Positions 24,921-35,240 of a stretch of 64,000 nt of DNA are shown in pieces; position 1 is the first letter of the stretch, and each line of letters starts with the position of its first letter. Below the pieces are notes generated by a model. It had not been told where the DNA came from, searched no databases, and saw only the letters and a program-made list of their open reading frames with translations. The position numbers and the translations under genes were made by a program. Source of the stretch: Gnetum montanum (taxonomy: Eukaryota; Streptophyta; Gnetopsida; Gnetales; Gnetaceae); NCBI GenBank assembly GCA_015680685.1, contig MNCI01036290.1, forward strand, positions 89,901-153,900, written 5' to 3'.

Positions 24921-27345
24921 TTAGAATGGGGGATATCCCCCATGACTAAACCTTGTATCATGGTGAGCATTAATAAATGAAAATTTTGGATCCATGAATG
25001 TTGGAAATATTGGCATCTAGTCATACCCAAACCACTAGGTGTCTTTTGGTGTGGTGGCAAGAATGTACCAAAATTGGGGTTCACACACTTGATGAGAGTA
25101 AGCATAGTGGGGAAGATTATAAGATGTGGCCATGTGATAAGGAGCTAACCCACTATGGCACCTGTGACCATAAGATGATATGCAAGGAGTAATATGTCTC
25201 TTCTCATTGTGATATTCATTGGGCTGCATGATTGTTGAAGTGTTAATTGGTGGCTTGGATAAGGTAATAGAAGGCATTGAGTTTGAAGAGGAAGGTGCAT
25301 CACAGTGCTAGACTTGTGCTGAGTTGAAGGATGCAATGGTTTTAGAACTCTACTATCTCTTTCTGCAATCATGGCTAAAGAAAGGATACTTTTGAAATTA
25401 TGGAGGACTTCCACTACTATTGATAGTAGCAACACAAGTGCCATTTATGGGTTGGTGCTATGGTGCAAAACCTTCTAGTACAACTAGTGGCGATGTAGAA
25501 GGAGGTGAAGGATGAGAATATTGAGGGCAAGGAGAAGTGTTAGGAACATGAGGTGGTGGTCTTGTGGGAGAGGACATGGGTTGATAGTACTTGGGAGAAT
25601 GATAAAAATGAGGTAAAGTAGAGGATGTCAGTTCAATTGGAGAAATAGAATTTTGAACATAATAAGCACTTGGTGTTGGGGCATATGAAGGTTGAGGCCA
25701 GTTCGACGATGGTCTCCCCCACGATTGGGGGTTTTGCCACTATGGTTGAACATACTACTTCTATATGAAATTCGAATGTAGCATTCTTTCCCAATGCTCA
25801 TGCAAATGTAACAAGATTGGGCATTGGCCTTTGGGATGATCGTATAGACAAACATCACATTGATACTTCTATTTTATAGTTAGGCCCCTATCATTGTTTT
25901 CTTCAGCCCTTCTTTTTTATTGTTGAATGGTGTTCTATCCTATTTCTCAATTTTTCATCCTCTGTCTATTTTGGGTGTAAAAGTGGTCATGCATGGTTCT
26001 ACCTCTGATAATATTTGCATATTCTCCACATTTTTCATGTACCCATTCCATCATTTTATTGATATTTGCCTCAATTTCATCTAGTGATTTTAGTATTGGC
26101 AAAGATGGGGATGGTTGTACCTCCTCATGGTGAGTTGATTTTTCGTCTTCATGATTATAGACCTTCGTTAATTTAAGAGTTTGATCTTATTGAGATCTTT
26201 CACCATTCTCCCATTTGGATATTTCTCCTTATTCTTTTTCTACCCACTTAATAAGCTCTTGGAATTGGTGGGTTCATAGTTCATATAGTTGCCTTAGGGC
26301 ATACATCCCTAGGGTCTCCTTGGTTTCATTACAGAGCCCATCCATGATGTGATACATTAGCCTTTCCTTAGAAAACCCATGGCCTAGGTAGTTGTTTAAT
26401 AGTGAGTAAAATATTTCTAAGGCCATGTTCAAGGGTTCATGTTACCCTTGTTTCCACTCCTAAATTTTTCTTCTCAGGGCTGACACTCTTGCATAGGTTT
26501 GATATCTTTCATTGAAGAGTTCTACCATTGTCGGCCTAGGGTGAATTGATTTCAACTTGAAAGACCTATACCATATTTTTTCTTGGCCAAAAATTTTCAT
26601 AGGAAAGGTCTTAAGTCTTTGCCACCCATTTTCAATATTGTTCCATGCATAGGCATCATATAAGACTTGTAAATGATGTTGTAGATCTAAATCATAGCCT
26701 CCTCAAAACTTGGAAAAGTTGTTTAAATCAAGCCTCAGTAGATGGCTTTCCTTACAGTGCCTACAGGATATTTGAATAGCCTCTTGTATATGCATTAGGC
26801 TCTTAGTGATTAATAGGAATTCATCGTCACTAAGTAGGTTATGAGTTTGTGAGTTGTTACAATGTTTCCTTTGTTCATGTTGGAGTTCCTAACCTTGCCC
26901 ATGGGTTCAATTTTTATTTCTATGTTGACTCCTTGAGAAATAGTCATCCATGTCATGACTTGACATTGAAGGGGTAGAAGGAGGAGAGAGAATTGGAAGG
27001 CTTATCATGACATTTGTAAGTCTCCCAATCATCCCCTTATGTACTCTTACTAACCATTGAGAAGGTCCTAGGCCTTATGGGCCCCCTCATTCTATGGGAT
27101 GTCCCATCTACACTAAAGGTATCTAAGTTGGATGATAAGAGTCATTGAGTATCACTGGTGTATCCATGAACATATGAAAATCCTACGTAAGATTGAGTAC
27201 TCCACACTTCTTCGTCATCATAAATTATGTTGGTTCTCCAATGAATTGCCTCACTAGTTGTTGCATTATCGTTTCCTTGTGAGAGAGAAATTATTATAAA
27301 TTATGTGTGACTTAATTGAATTTAATCTATTTTCTAAAAGATATA
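24921..27345 (-). pseudogene. gag-like ORF of element B, fused to the pol tail
   Basis: The region equals the F gag. Near 27240-27290 it starts with acidic, His-rich sequence (AIHWRTN). The compact zinc knuckle CDVCLYDHPKGQC is fully kept at 25821-25859. A Pro/Ser-rich segment (25460-25720) and a second Cys/His patch, PFFSHDCRKR, near 25370-25410 follow. The frame ends at TAA 24921-24923 after FSHGGYPPF, which resembles the pol C-terminus of C (FSHGGDGHQC); this implies that protease to integrase were removed by an internal deletion. The ATG of F is not preserved here, so 27345 is approximate. Confidence 0.6.
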
Positions 27346-27405
27346 TCGTTAATACTTTGTTATTACGATCTTGAATGATATAACTAATCTAGATAACTAG
27401 CATTG

Positions 27406-27423
27406 TCCTTGGCAATGGTTCCA
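27406..27423 (-). other. Primer-binding site of element B
   Basis: The minus strand reads TGGAACCATTGCCAAGGA, one base from the LTR end. It is a mutated version of the tRNA-Asp type site. Confidence 0.65.
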
Positions 27424-27424
27424 A

Positions 27425-28289
27425 TGATGAGTGGGAACGTAACCCTACACTCAACCATACAAATACAAGCATGTACATGTGATCTAGCCGAACTCTGTAG
27501 ATGGACTAATTGTGGCACCTAGATAGTTACACGTTGATCGCAGTTCGTTGTCTTCCCACTTGGACTAGTAATTTATTTTTCATGTATGGTTTAGTTAGTG
27601 TGAGGTGTATGATGTGATTTCTAACACTAGGCTACTCCTAGTGACAGTGAAAAATAATCTTGATTAAGCTAATAAGCAATGTGAAGTAAAATCTAAACTA
27701 GCTTAAGTGTGATGAGCATCTATCCTTAATCATCTATACACATCTTGGACCTCATGTACTACTATTAGGAATACCCTATGCACATTACTTAAGCACTACT
27801 AGATACGTTATTGGGTCACCAAGTAGTTACACTTAAATGTTCGTGATTAAGATGTATCCATTCTGCATTAATAATAGGAATAGTAAATGATGATAAAGAA
27901 ATATTAACTAAGAAAAAAACAACAAATAATTAACAATTAAACAATTAAAAACTAAGTGAATACTGCAGTGATAGAGTAAAGTTGATCTTTATTGTCGATT
28001 GTGTGCCCGTCCAAGTACGTCAAACTCGAACAAAGTTTCCGTACAATTACAAGCATCACATTGCAGGCATGCACTTAGGAAAGAACTGAAATTTAAGAAA
28101 AAGACTCTTAACTCTAATGAATAACTAATGACTTACCAATTGACTCCTTTCCTATGCACCTGAGTGCTATATTTATAGGCTAACATAGGAATCATGATAT
28201 CATGTGTTCAATATTGTTACCTAGGCTATGATATCGCATACCCGATATCGAGTATCCAATATCGGGACCTGGCAAACCGTAATTCATCA
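27425..28289 (-). repeat. Element B 5' LTR
   Basis: Plus-strand ends are TGATGAGTGGGAACG and AATTCATCA. It aligns with 19111-19975. The minus-strand TATA box CTATAAATATAGCAC is at 28164-28179, preceded by GATATC/GATATT words (28195-28265). Confidence 0.8.
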
Positions 28290-28369
28290 ATAACATTAAA
28301 ATATTCATATCCAAAATATTAGGGAAATCATTAAATAGTTGCAAAAAAAGGGAAAAAAAGCAAACAATG

Positions 28370-28889
28370 CCAACTATTTGAAATTACTAGAATGAAAAGG
28401 AGATAAACATCAAATTATCCTACTTGTAATCAATAGTGCTACAAAAAGGGTTCTTCCATGGTTTTGATCTTTCAAAAAGACTCTAAATTGTAAAAAAGAA
28501 AACATAGATTAATGATGGTATTTAGGAAGTATTTGAAACAATATTTGGAAATATGATTGAACTTAGGTCTTTATTGATAGCATAGATCTAGATCTAACTT
28601 CTCTTTAATCTTGAACAGTCTTCTTCTTTGGCGCTATCTTGCAAATGTATCCAATGTAAGGCAAAAGGATGTTCTGTCATGAAATAGTGGTTAAGCTTAT
28701 ATTTTAGTAGTGGTTTGATATCATTGAGAAAGAAATTTTCATGTGAAATTAAATCAAAAAGAAATTCAAATTCTAAAAATATATTTAAATATTTTTTCTC
28801 ACATGGGCTAGTACCTAGCAATAGCCCATGGGATGTTTCCTATGTGAAAGTTAATAGCTATGCCTAAGAACAAATTAATAACAAGGTCT
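28370..28889. repeat. Dispersed repeat X, copy 2, left part
   Basis: Aligns with 2620-3180 of copy 1 and is continued at 45051 beyond element C. The join across C is exact once one ATGGT duplication is removed, which shows that C inserted into this repeat. Confidence 0.55.
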
Positions 28890-28894
28890 ATGGT

Positions 28895-29713
28895 TGATGA
28901 GTGGTGAGGTACCCCTACACTCAACCATATGAATACGAGTGTTACATGTGCGATCTAGTCGAACTTCATAGACTAAGTGCCTATACACCTTATGGAACAC
29001 TTAAGGTTAATCATTCATTGTCTTCCCAAACTTACTTGTATTTGTCACAGTTGTATGGTTAAGTAAGTCTGAGGTATGTGATTTTTATATCTTTTATGTT
29101 TTATCTCCTTATGTTAGTGAGGGAAAGGGGTGAAGAGACTAAGTAACTAGCTTTAACTAACTAAGTTATAATGCCTAGCATCAGTATCCATTCCCACTTG
29201 TTGTTCACACCATAAACCAATGCAACCTTCTGGGATTACCAAACGCTATTCATTACTGGGATTACCAAGTGTAATGCACGTGCTTGAAGCGATTTTACTG
29301 AATGCACTTAACTATAAGAGAAGGGTTCAGAGAGATTTAATTAACTAATAAAACATTTAAACAATTGACAATAATTAAAGTCCTAATTAGCTTAGTCCAT
29401 GCACTACAAGGTTTATCCAAAAAGTTCATCTTTATTTCCGTGTACAAAATTGCGCTCAGGTACAATATTTGCTTGAATAAAGATCCATTCACTTTGGGAC
29501 TCCTACTATGGACACATGGAAATTACTCTAACTCTGGAATGGAAAAACTAAAAGAGTTTGGCTAAGGTCTAGATCTAGATGGAGAGAAAAGGGAGAGCCA
29601 CCTCTTATTTATAGAGTTGACAACGCGCTATGATATCACGTGCGCGATATCACAAGGGAAGATGTGATATCGCATATGCGATATTGCAGCCCATGCAATA
29701 TCACATCCCATCA
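28895..29713 (-). repeat. Element C 3' LTR (819 bp)
   Basis: Plus-strand ends are TGATGAGTGGTGAGG and CATCCCATCA. It matches 37955-38384 plus about 44845-45045. It contains GGAAATAAAGATGAAC on the minus strand near 29425-29440 as a polyadenylation signal. Confidence 0.82.
29601..29713 (-). promoter_or_regulatory. U3 promoter of element C with GATATC array
   Basis: The minus strand has five GATATC/GATATT/CAATATC words in about 80 bases (TGCGATATCACA, TGTGATATCGCG, CGTGATATC and variants), ending close to the TATA box CTCTATAAATAAGAGG (plus 29601-29616). Palindromic repeats this dense next to a TATA box suggest a transcription-factor array. Confidence 0.6.
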
Positions 29714-31556
29714 TACCCCCATGACTAAATAAAAACTTGTCTTGAGTTCCTTAAAAAATATTGGGAAGGTATGGGATTATTGACTTGAATGGAACTAATG
29801 GTGAATGGGATGATATGTGAACGGATCATCATTATAGAAGATGAAAAGTGAACACTTTATACGTTTGACATTAGGATTTATTTAGAAATTAAGAGAGAAG
29901 AGAGAAGAGAGAAGAAGTTTGCTGCTACCAACACCAAGATTGTGCCTTTCGTTGTCTATCCGTAAGCATGCCATCCATCTTGTTCATTGCATAGCTGCTT
30001 TAGCACCAATCCATTCCAAGTGTTCCCTCTAGATCCAATTCGTTGTTGTATGATTTCCATCTGCACACACAACACAGTCTTATATTAGCAAGGGTAAATG
30101 AATCACAATGCAATTGATACCTTGCTTCAGTGAAAGGTCCATTGGCTGAGTTGTGGTATGGCTGATATGGATTCGGAGATATAATAATGATAACTACTGA
30201 AGGTGTAGGGGCTAGGAGAAAATCAAAAAAGTCAAAAAAATTGGGTCTGGAACCCCATGACGAAGAGTGAACCTTCGGTAGTGATAGAATGGGGACAGAA
30301 AAAGAACAAGAAAGATGGAGAAAAAGAGATGACTATAACGTTAATGAAATGGATGTCAAGATGGAAATGAACAAAATAGAGTGGACTACAAAAATGTTAG
30401 GGGAAAGAATTTAACTGGTGTACCAAATAGGAATGCCATTGGGTCCTCCCCAAAGTAGGCTCATGCCCTTAATGCCCTAGCAAACCCACATTTGAAGAGT
30501 CCATAGGCTCTAGGAATGTCATTTGGAACAAGAGTTAATGTATTAACCACAAGAATTTACCAACAAGAAAACAATGCGTTAACTAAAATATACACTAATG
30601 ATACAACTGGTAATGAGGTGAACAATGAAGAGAAGAGAATGGAATGGAGTCTCAAGAACAAGGTGGTGTACAGCCCCTTGTGTATTTAATGATTAACGTG
30701 ACTTAGTAGATCCCATTCCAAGTCTAGCCCCAAAAAAGCCACATCTAGTGACTTCACATTAATGCATTCGGCCAATCCATCCACTTGAAGTAACAAGAAT
30801 GCCTTCACCAAAGAGCCACCACCATTCCGACGAAACAAAGGAGGAGAGAATAGGAAGCGAGAAGGGACTTAGTTAGAGGGAACATATTTATTTTAGTTTC
30901 ATAACCAAAGCTTGTAGCCCAAATGATTATTTCGTCTAAAGGGTGTGCTTTGAATCCTCATTGTTTTTTTTGTGTGTTTATACGTGAGAACCAAACCATG
31001 CAAAGACTTTGTTATTTTTATTAGCTCAGCTTCCTGATGATGGGGAAATGTCGAAATGGTAAGAAAACTTAAAAAGAAAACATCCAAGCACCCAAGAGAA
31101 TGGACAACACAAATGCATCAAGTTCCCTTGAAGTCACACCCTATTCAATCCTTGAGTCCTTCCTTGGTTTGAGAAATGCCCAGTCACCGATTTGTTGATA
31201 GTTCTTATTTAGAAAGGGACTGAACATTTTCAAGCCGAGAGAGACCATAGAAATTTATGGATGTATGGATGAAGTGGACTCATTGCCTGCTATATCAAAA
31301 GAACCATACCTTAGTATCAACATCATAACTTGAAGGTAAAAACCAAACATTAGCAATCAAGGGAGTACGGTTCATACCATCTTTGGAGCACTTATTAAAT
31401 GAAAAACTTAATAAAATGGATAACACACACACACACACACACACATAAAGAAATGAAAAAGTATAAACAATGTTATAAAAAAACAATAAAAGTTAAAGAA
31501 ATTGTAAAAAAAAAATGTGTAAAACAAAACTAAAAAGAGCTAAGGGCCTCAATTGA
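29714..31556 (-). other. 3' non-coding region of element C
   Basis: It begins with the polypurine tract (minus strand TTTAGTCATGGGGGTA, 29714-29729). It holds a GA-rich stretch (29888-29920), the conserved block (30440-30463), a CA microsatellite (about 31423-31444) and an A-rich tract (31450-31540, plus strand). No coding sequence was recognised, and the third ORF of A, B and F is absent. Confidence 0.6.
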
Positions 31557-32745
31557 TTAGCACTGATGGCCATCTCCCCCATGACTGAATTGAAAGGAAG
31601 AGATCTGAGATAACGAACAAGGTCATCCGCTATTAGAGGTGTAATTTGCACTAGCTATTCTTGGTTCATGGAAGGGTTTTTTTTGTTGCACATTGACCAA
31701 TAACCTCTTATCAGGGCTTTTAGGCTTGTATATTGTCATGGCTCCTGAGGGGAAGGTTGTATGAATAATGTAGGATCCTTTCCACAATGTTTGGAATTTC
31801 GTGCATTGTGGTATATGCGTGGGGTTCCAATAAAGGACCTTATCTCCTGGATGGTACTTAACCTTTTAAATTCTTAATTCATGACATTGCTTGTTATGTG
31901 CCTTGTGTAACTCGTTTGATGACAGGGCAACCAATCGATTCTTATCTAGCACATATAAAGATGCCAATCTTCGTTTTTGTGCTAGATCAAGGTCAAGGTG
32001 GAGGTCACATGCCATGGACAATGTATGGAGATTAGTTTGAATTGGAAGATTTGGGAGTTTCCTGTATACTAACTCATAAGGAGAACAGCTTGTAGGGAGT
32101 TTCCAAGTGGGTGGTATGCCGAGAGAGCATCATTTAGTTTAGTGCTCCAATCTTGCCTATACTTGCTAACTGTCCTTGTTAGTATTCTAGTGATCTCCTT
32201 ATTAGTGAACTCAGCTTGGCCATTAGCTTGTGGGTGATAAGGTGCAGTCAATTTATTTTCAACCCCTAAGCGTTGCATCAATTTTTGAAAGGTTGCACCC
32301 ATGAAATGCGTTCCATTATCTGAGATGAGTGCACGCGGCACACCAAACCTATTAACGACTTGTTGTTGTACAAATCATGTAGCTGTAGACAATGTGTAAT
32401 TTGTTATAGCTACTGCTTCAGCCCATTTTGTTAGATAGTCAACAACAATAATGATATATGCTTTTCCATTGGACATTGGTGTAATGGACCCCATAAAGTC
32501 TATTCCCCAAATGTCGAAGGGTTCCAAAGGTTGAATCCATTGTTGTGGATCCTCCATTCTAGCAGTCATTCCACCATCATGTTGACAATGCTCATAATAT
32601 TGGACAAAATGATGGGCATCCCAAAATAGTGTTTGCCAGTAATATCTTGCAAGTAGGATCTTAATAGCCGTTTGTCTCCCTGCATAGTGATCCCCACAAG
32701 GGCCCTCATAAGCATCCTGGAGAACTCTTAGTTGGTCCACATCGG
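31557..32745 (-). pseudogene. Integrase region of element C pol
   Basis: The N-terminal zinc domain (32375-32740) reads AYEGPCGDHYAGRQTA and VQYYEHCQHDGG; one His and one Cys of the His2-Cys2 finger have become Tyr. The core has all three acidic residues: Asp in WGIDFMG, Asp in SDNGTHF, and Glu in NGQAEFTNKEI, with 35 residues between the last two. The frame breaks after about 32069. The C-terminal tail ends near 31557 with FSHGGDGHQC and a stop, probably in another frame because of an indel. There is no chromodomain. Confidence 0.8.
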
Positions 32746-34640
32746 GTACACACCATCAAAGCAAGCCATCAATATAGACTTTATAAAGTTGTCCTCTGAC
32801 CTCCATGAAGTACTTGGTTTTGTGAAGAAACTGTTGCTTCTTCCTAAATTCCAACCCCTATGGTGTTTGTTGGGAAAGGCGATAAGTGAGAATGCTGTTA
32901 TACCAATTCATACCCATGGGTTGGTTATTCACTACACTGGCAAAGAGGGTTTTGTCAAGAAAATGATCAGATACAGCATATTCATCCTCTTTACTATCCT
33001 AGTGCAACTGAGATAAGTGATATGAGACTACATTCTCGGTGCCCTTTCGGTCTACTATTGTTAAGTCAAACTCCTGAAGGATTACCAACCAACGTATAAT
33101 ACAAGGGCTAATCGTTGGCTTGTTCATGAGGAACCTAATTACACTATGATCCATATGAATGTACACTTTCTAGCCTAACACATAGTGCCTAAATTTGTCC
33201 AGTGCAAACACTACAACCATTAATTATTTTTCCATAGTTGTGTAGTTGAGTTGTGCACCGATGATACTCTTACTTGCACAGTGGATGTAATACAAGCATT
33301 TTTGTTCATCTAACTATGTCAGTACTACTCCTAAGGCATAATTAGATGTGTCAGTCATGATATGGAATGGTCTGGACTAGTCAGGGGCTTGTAGAATGGG
33401 AGTTTTCACAAGCCTCTATTTTAGAGTTTGGAATGCTCGTTCACATTCCCTGGTCCATTCGAATGGTGCATCCTTATTTATTAATTCCACCAATGGTTTG
33501 GAAATTTTGGAGAAGTTCTCGATAAATCTCCTATAGTAGCCAGTGTGTCTAAGGAATGACCAAATATCTTTGACAGTTTCCGATTGTCAGGTGATTTATT
33601 GGATAACTTTAACCTTTTCCGGGTTCACCTCTATTCCTAATTGTGAAATCTTAGGTCCTAATACTACGCCCTCTTGAACCATCAAGTGGCTTTTCTGCTA
33701 GTTGAGCTTCAAGTTGGTTTCAATGCATCATTTTAGCACTTTCTCTAACTGTTCTAGGGCTTGATCAAAGCTTGTCCCATAAGTGGAGAAGTTGTCCATA
33801 AAGACTTCCACTCCGTTCCCTATCTGTTGTTGAAATATGCTTAAGACTAAACGTTGAAACGTGGAAGGGGCATTGCACAAGCCAAATGGCATTTGTTTAT
33901 ATGCAAACATTCCCCAAGGATTGGTGAATGTTTTTTTGGCTTGATCTTCTGGTTCTATTCATATTTGATTATATCCACTATACCCATCCAGAAAACTATA
34001 ATAGCAATGCCCCGCTATAGTGTCTAAGACTTGTTCAATGAATGGTAATGGAAAATGATCTTTGAATGTTGCCATGTTCAGTAGCCTAAAATCTATACAC
34101 ATCCTCCATTTTCCTCCCTTCTTAGGCACGATTACTAGAGGACTAACCCATTCACTATCAGCAATGGGATATATGAACCTAGCCTTGAGGAGCTATTCTA
34201 TCTCTTCTTTTACTACTTGTTTCAATTTCGGGTTCAATCCCCTCTGTGGTTGTTTTTGAGGCTTTATGGAGGGGTCCGTGTAAATCCTATGCTCAAATAT
34301 CCTATGTTCTATTCAAGTTAGCTTGGGATATGACCAGGCAAAGGCTTTTGACCATTTATTTATTACTTTCAATAGGCTTTCTTTTTTCTTGGGGACAAGT
34401 TTTGCGTTGATAATTACCATTTTTCCATTTTCAAGAGTCATATACTCTAGATCAGTGGGCAATGGTTTCAGATCGAGGACCTCTTGTTTAAATTTGTCAA
34501 GAATTTCCAACTTTCCCTAGTTGATGTTTTCGAGGCTATGGTTGGGGAGTTGGCAACAAACTTTCTCAAGTGTGTCTATGTTTCTAATATAAGCACTAGT
34601 TATTCCCTCAGTTAATTCCATGCATGTTATTAAGTCACCC
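32746..34640 (-). pseudogene. RT and RNase H region of element C pol
   Basis: The segment before RT has LKPLPTDLEYMTLENGK (34313-34510), typical of Athila/Tat pol. The RT palm has QMPFGLCNAPSTFQRLVLSI and VEVFMDNFSTYG (33728-33910). The catalytic Met-Asp-Asp is Met-Asp-Asn (changed codon at 33791-33793), a G-to-A change on the coding strand that would inactivate the enzyme. RNase H follows to about 32750 with stops. Confidence 0.8.
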
Positions 34641-35240
34641 TCTTGATTAGCCATCAGCCATAGGGTGTCCTTTTGTCATGCGGTTGCTACATATAGGCAC
34701 CTTTGTATATTGACTTCTTGTGCACATAGATTGCATGTAGGCAATGCTAAACTTCGCATAACCCATGATTTTTGCATGCAATGGCACCCGGTGTCACTGT
34801 ATGCAATGCATGGAACTTTCTTCCTCTTGATCTTTCTGAAAGTGTTTGTCTTGGGTATTTCCATGGAAAGATTGTGGAGTCCTAGGCATGCATCTATCGT
34901 ACTTATCCATGCTCTTCCCATTATTACTGGAAAGTTCCCCTTATTGTTAATTACTTGGATCACTAGGAAATCCACTGGATATGACCACCCACAAACAGTG
35001 GTAATGATGTCCTCCACTAGTTCCAAGGGGACAGTGATGGACTAGTCGGCCAACTCAAGTTGAATGTTACTCTTCCTTAATGGAGGTAGGTTCCAGGCTT
35101 TGTACATCTCCTGCGATATTAGGTTGACTCCAGAACCTGAGTCTAGAAGAGCTTTATAGGATTCATTCCTAGCAACTTGGAGATAAATTAAGGGACTTCC
35201 AGGGTCAGAGAATTTCTTGGGAAGGTGGCTCATCTTAATC
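34641..35240 (-). pseudogene. Protease region of element C
   Basis: Two open pieces in one frame (35042-35233 and 34676-35026), separated by a single stop. The active-site motif ALLDSGSGVNLIS has an intact Asp-Ser-Gly (codons at 35135-35143). Downstream are FPVIMGRAWISTIDACLG and an extension with Cys residues up to the RT. Retroviral-type aspartic protease that would cleave the polyprotein. Confidence 0.75.

Larger units (their letters stand above)
19111..28289 (-). mobile_element. Element B: pol-less LTR retrotransposon with gag and third ORF
   Basis: A complete 9.2-kb insertion on the minus strand with two 865-bp LTRs, termini TGATG...CATCA, and near-perfect target duplications ATAAT (19106-19110) and ATAAC (28290-28294). 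The internal region (7.45 kb) holds the primer-binding site, a gag-like ORF, the conserved non-coding block, an internal promoter-like segment, the third ORF and the polypurine tract. No protease, RT, RNase H or integrase motif is present. Element F has the same plan and almost the same internal length, so the loss of pol predates both insertions. Confidence 0.82.

Noticed and set aside
34665-35045. 126-codon plus-strand frame
   Set aside because: Antisense shadow of the protease of element C.
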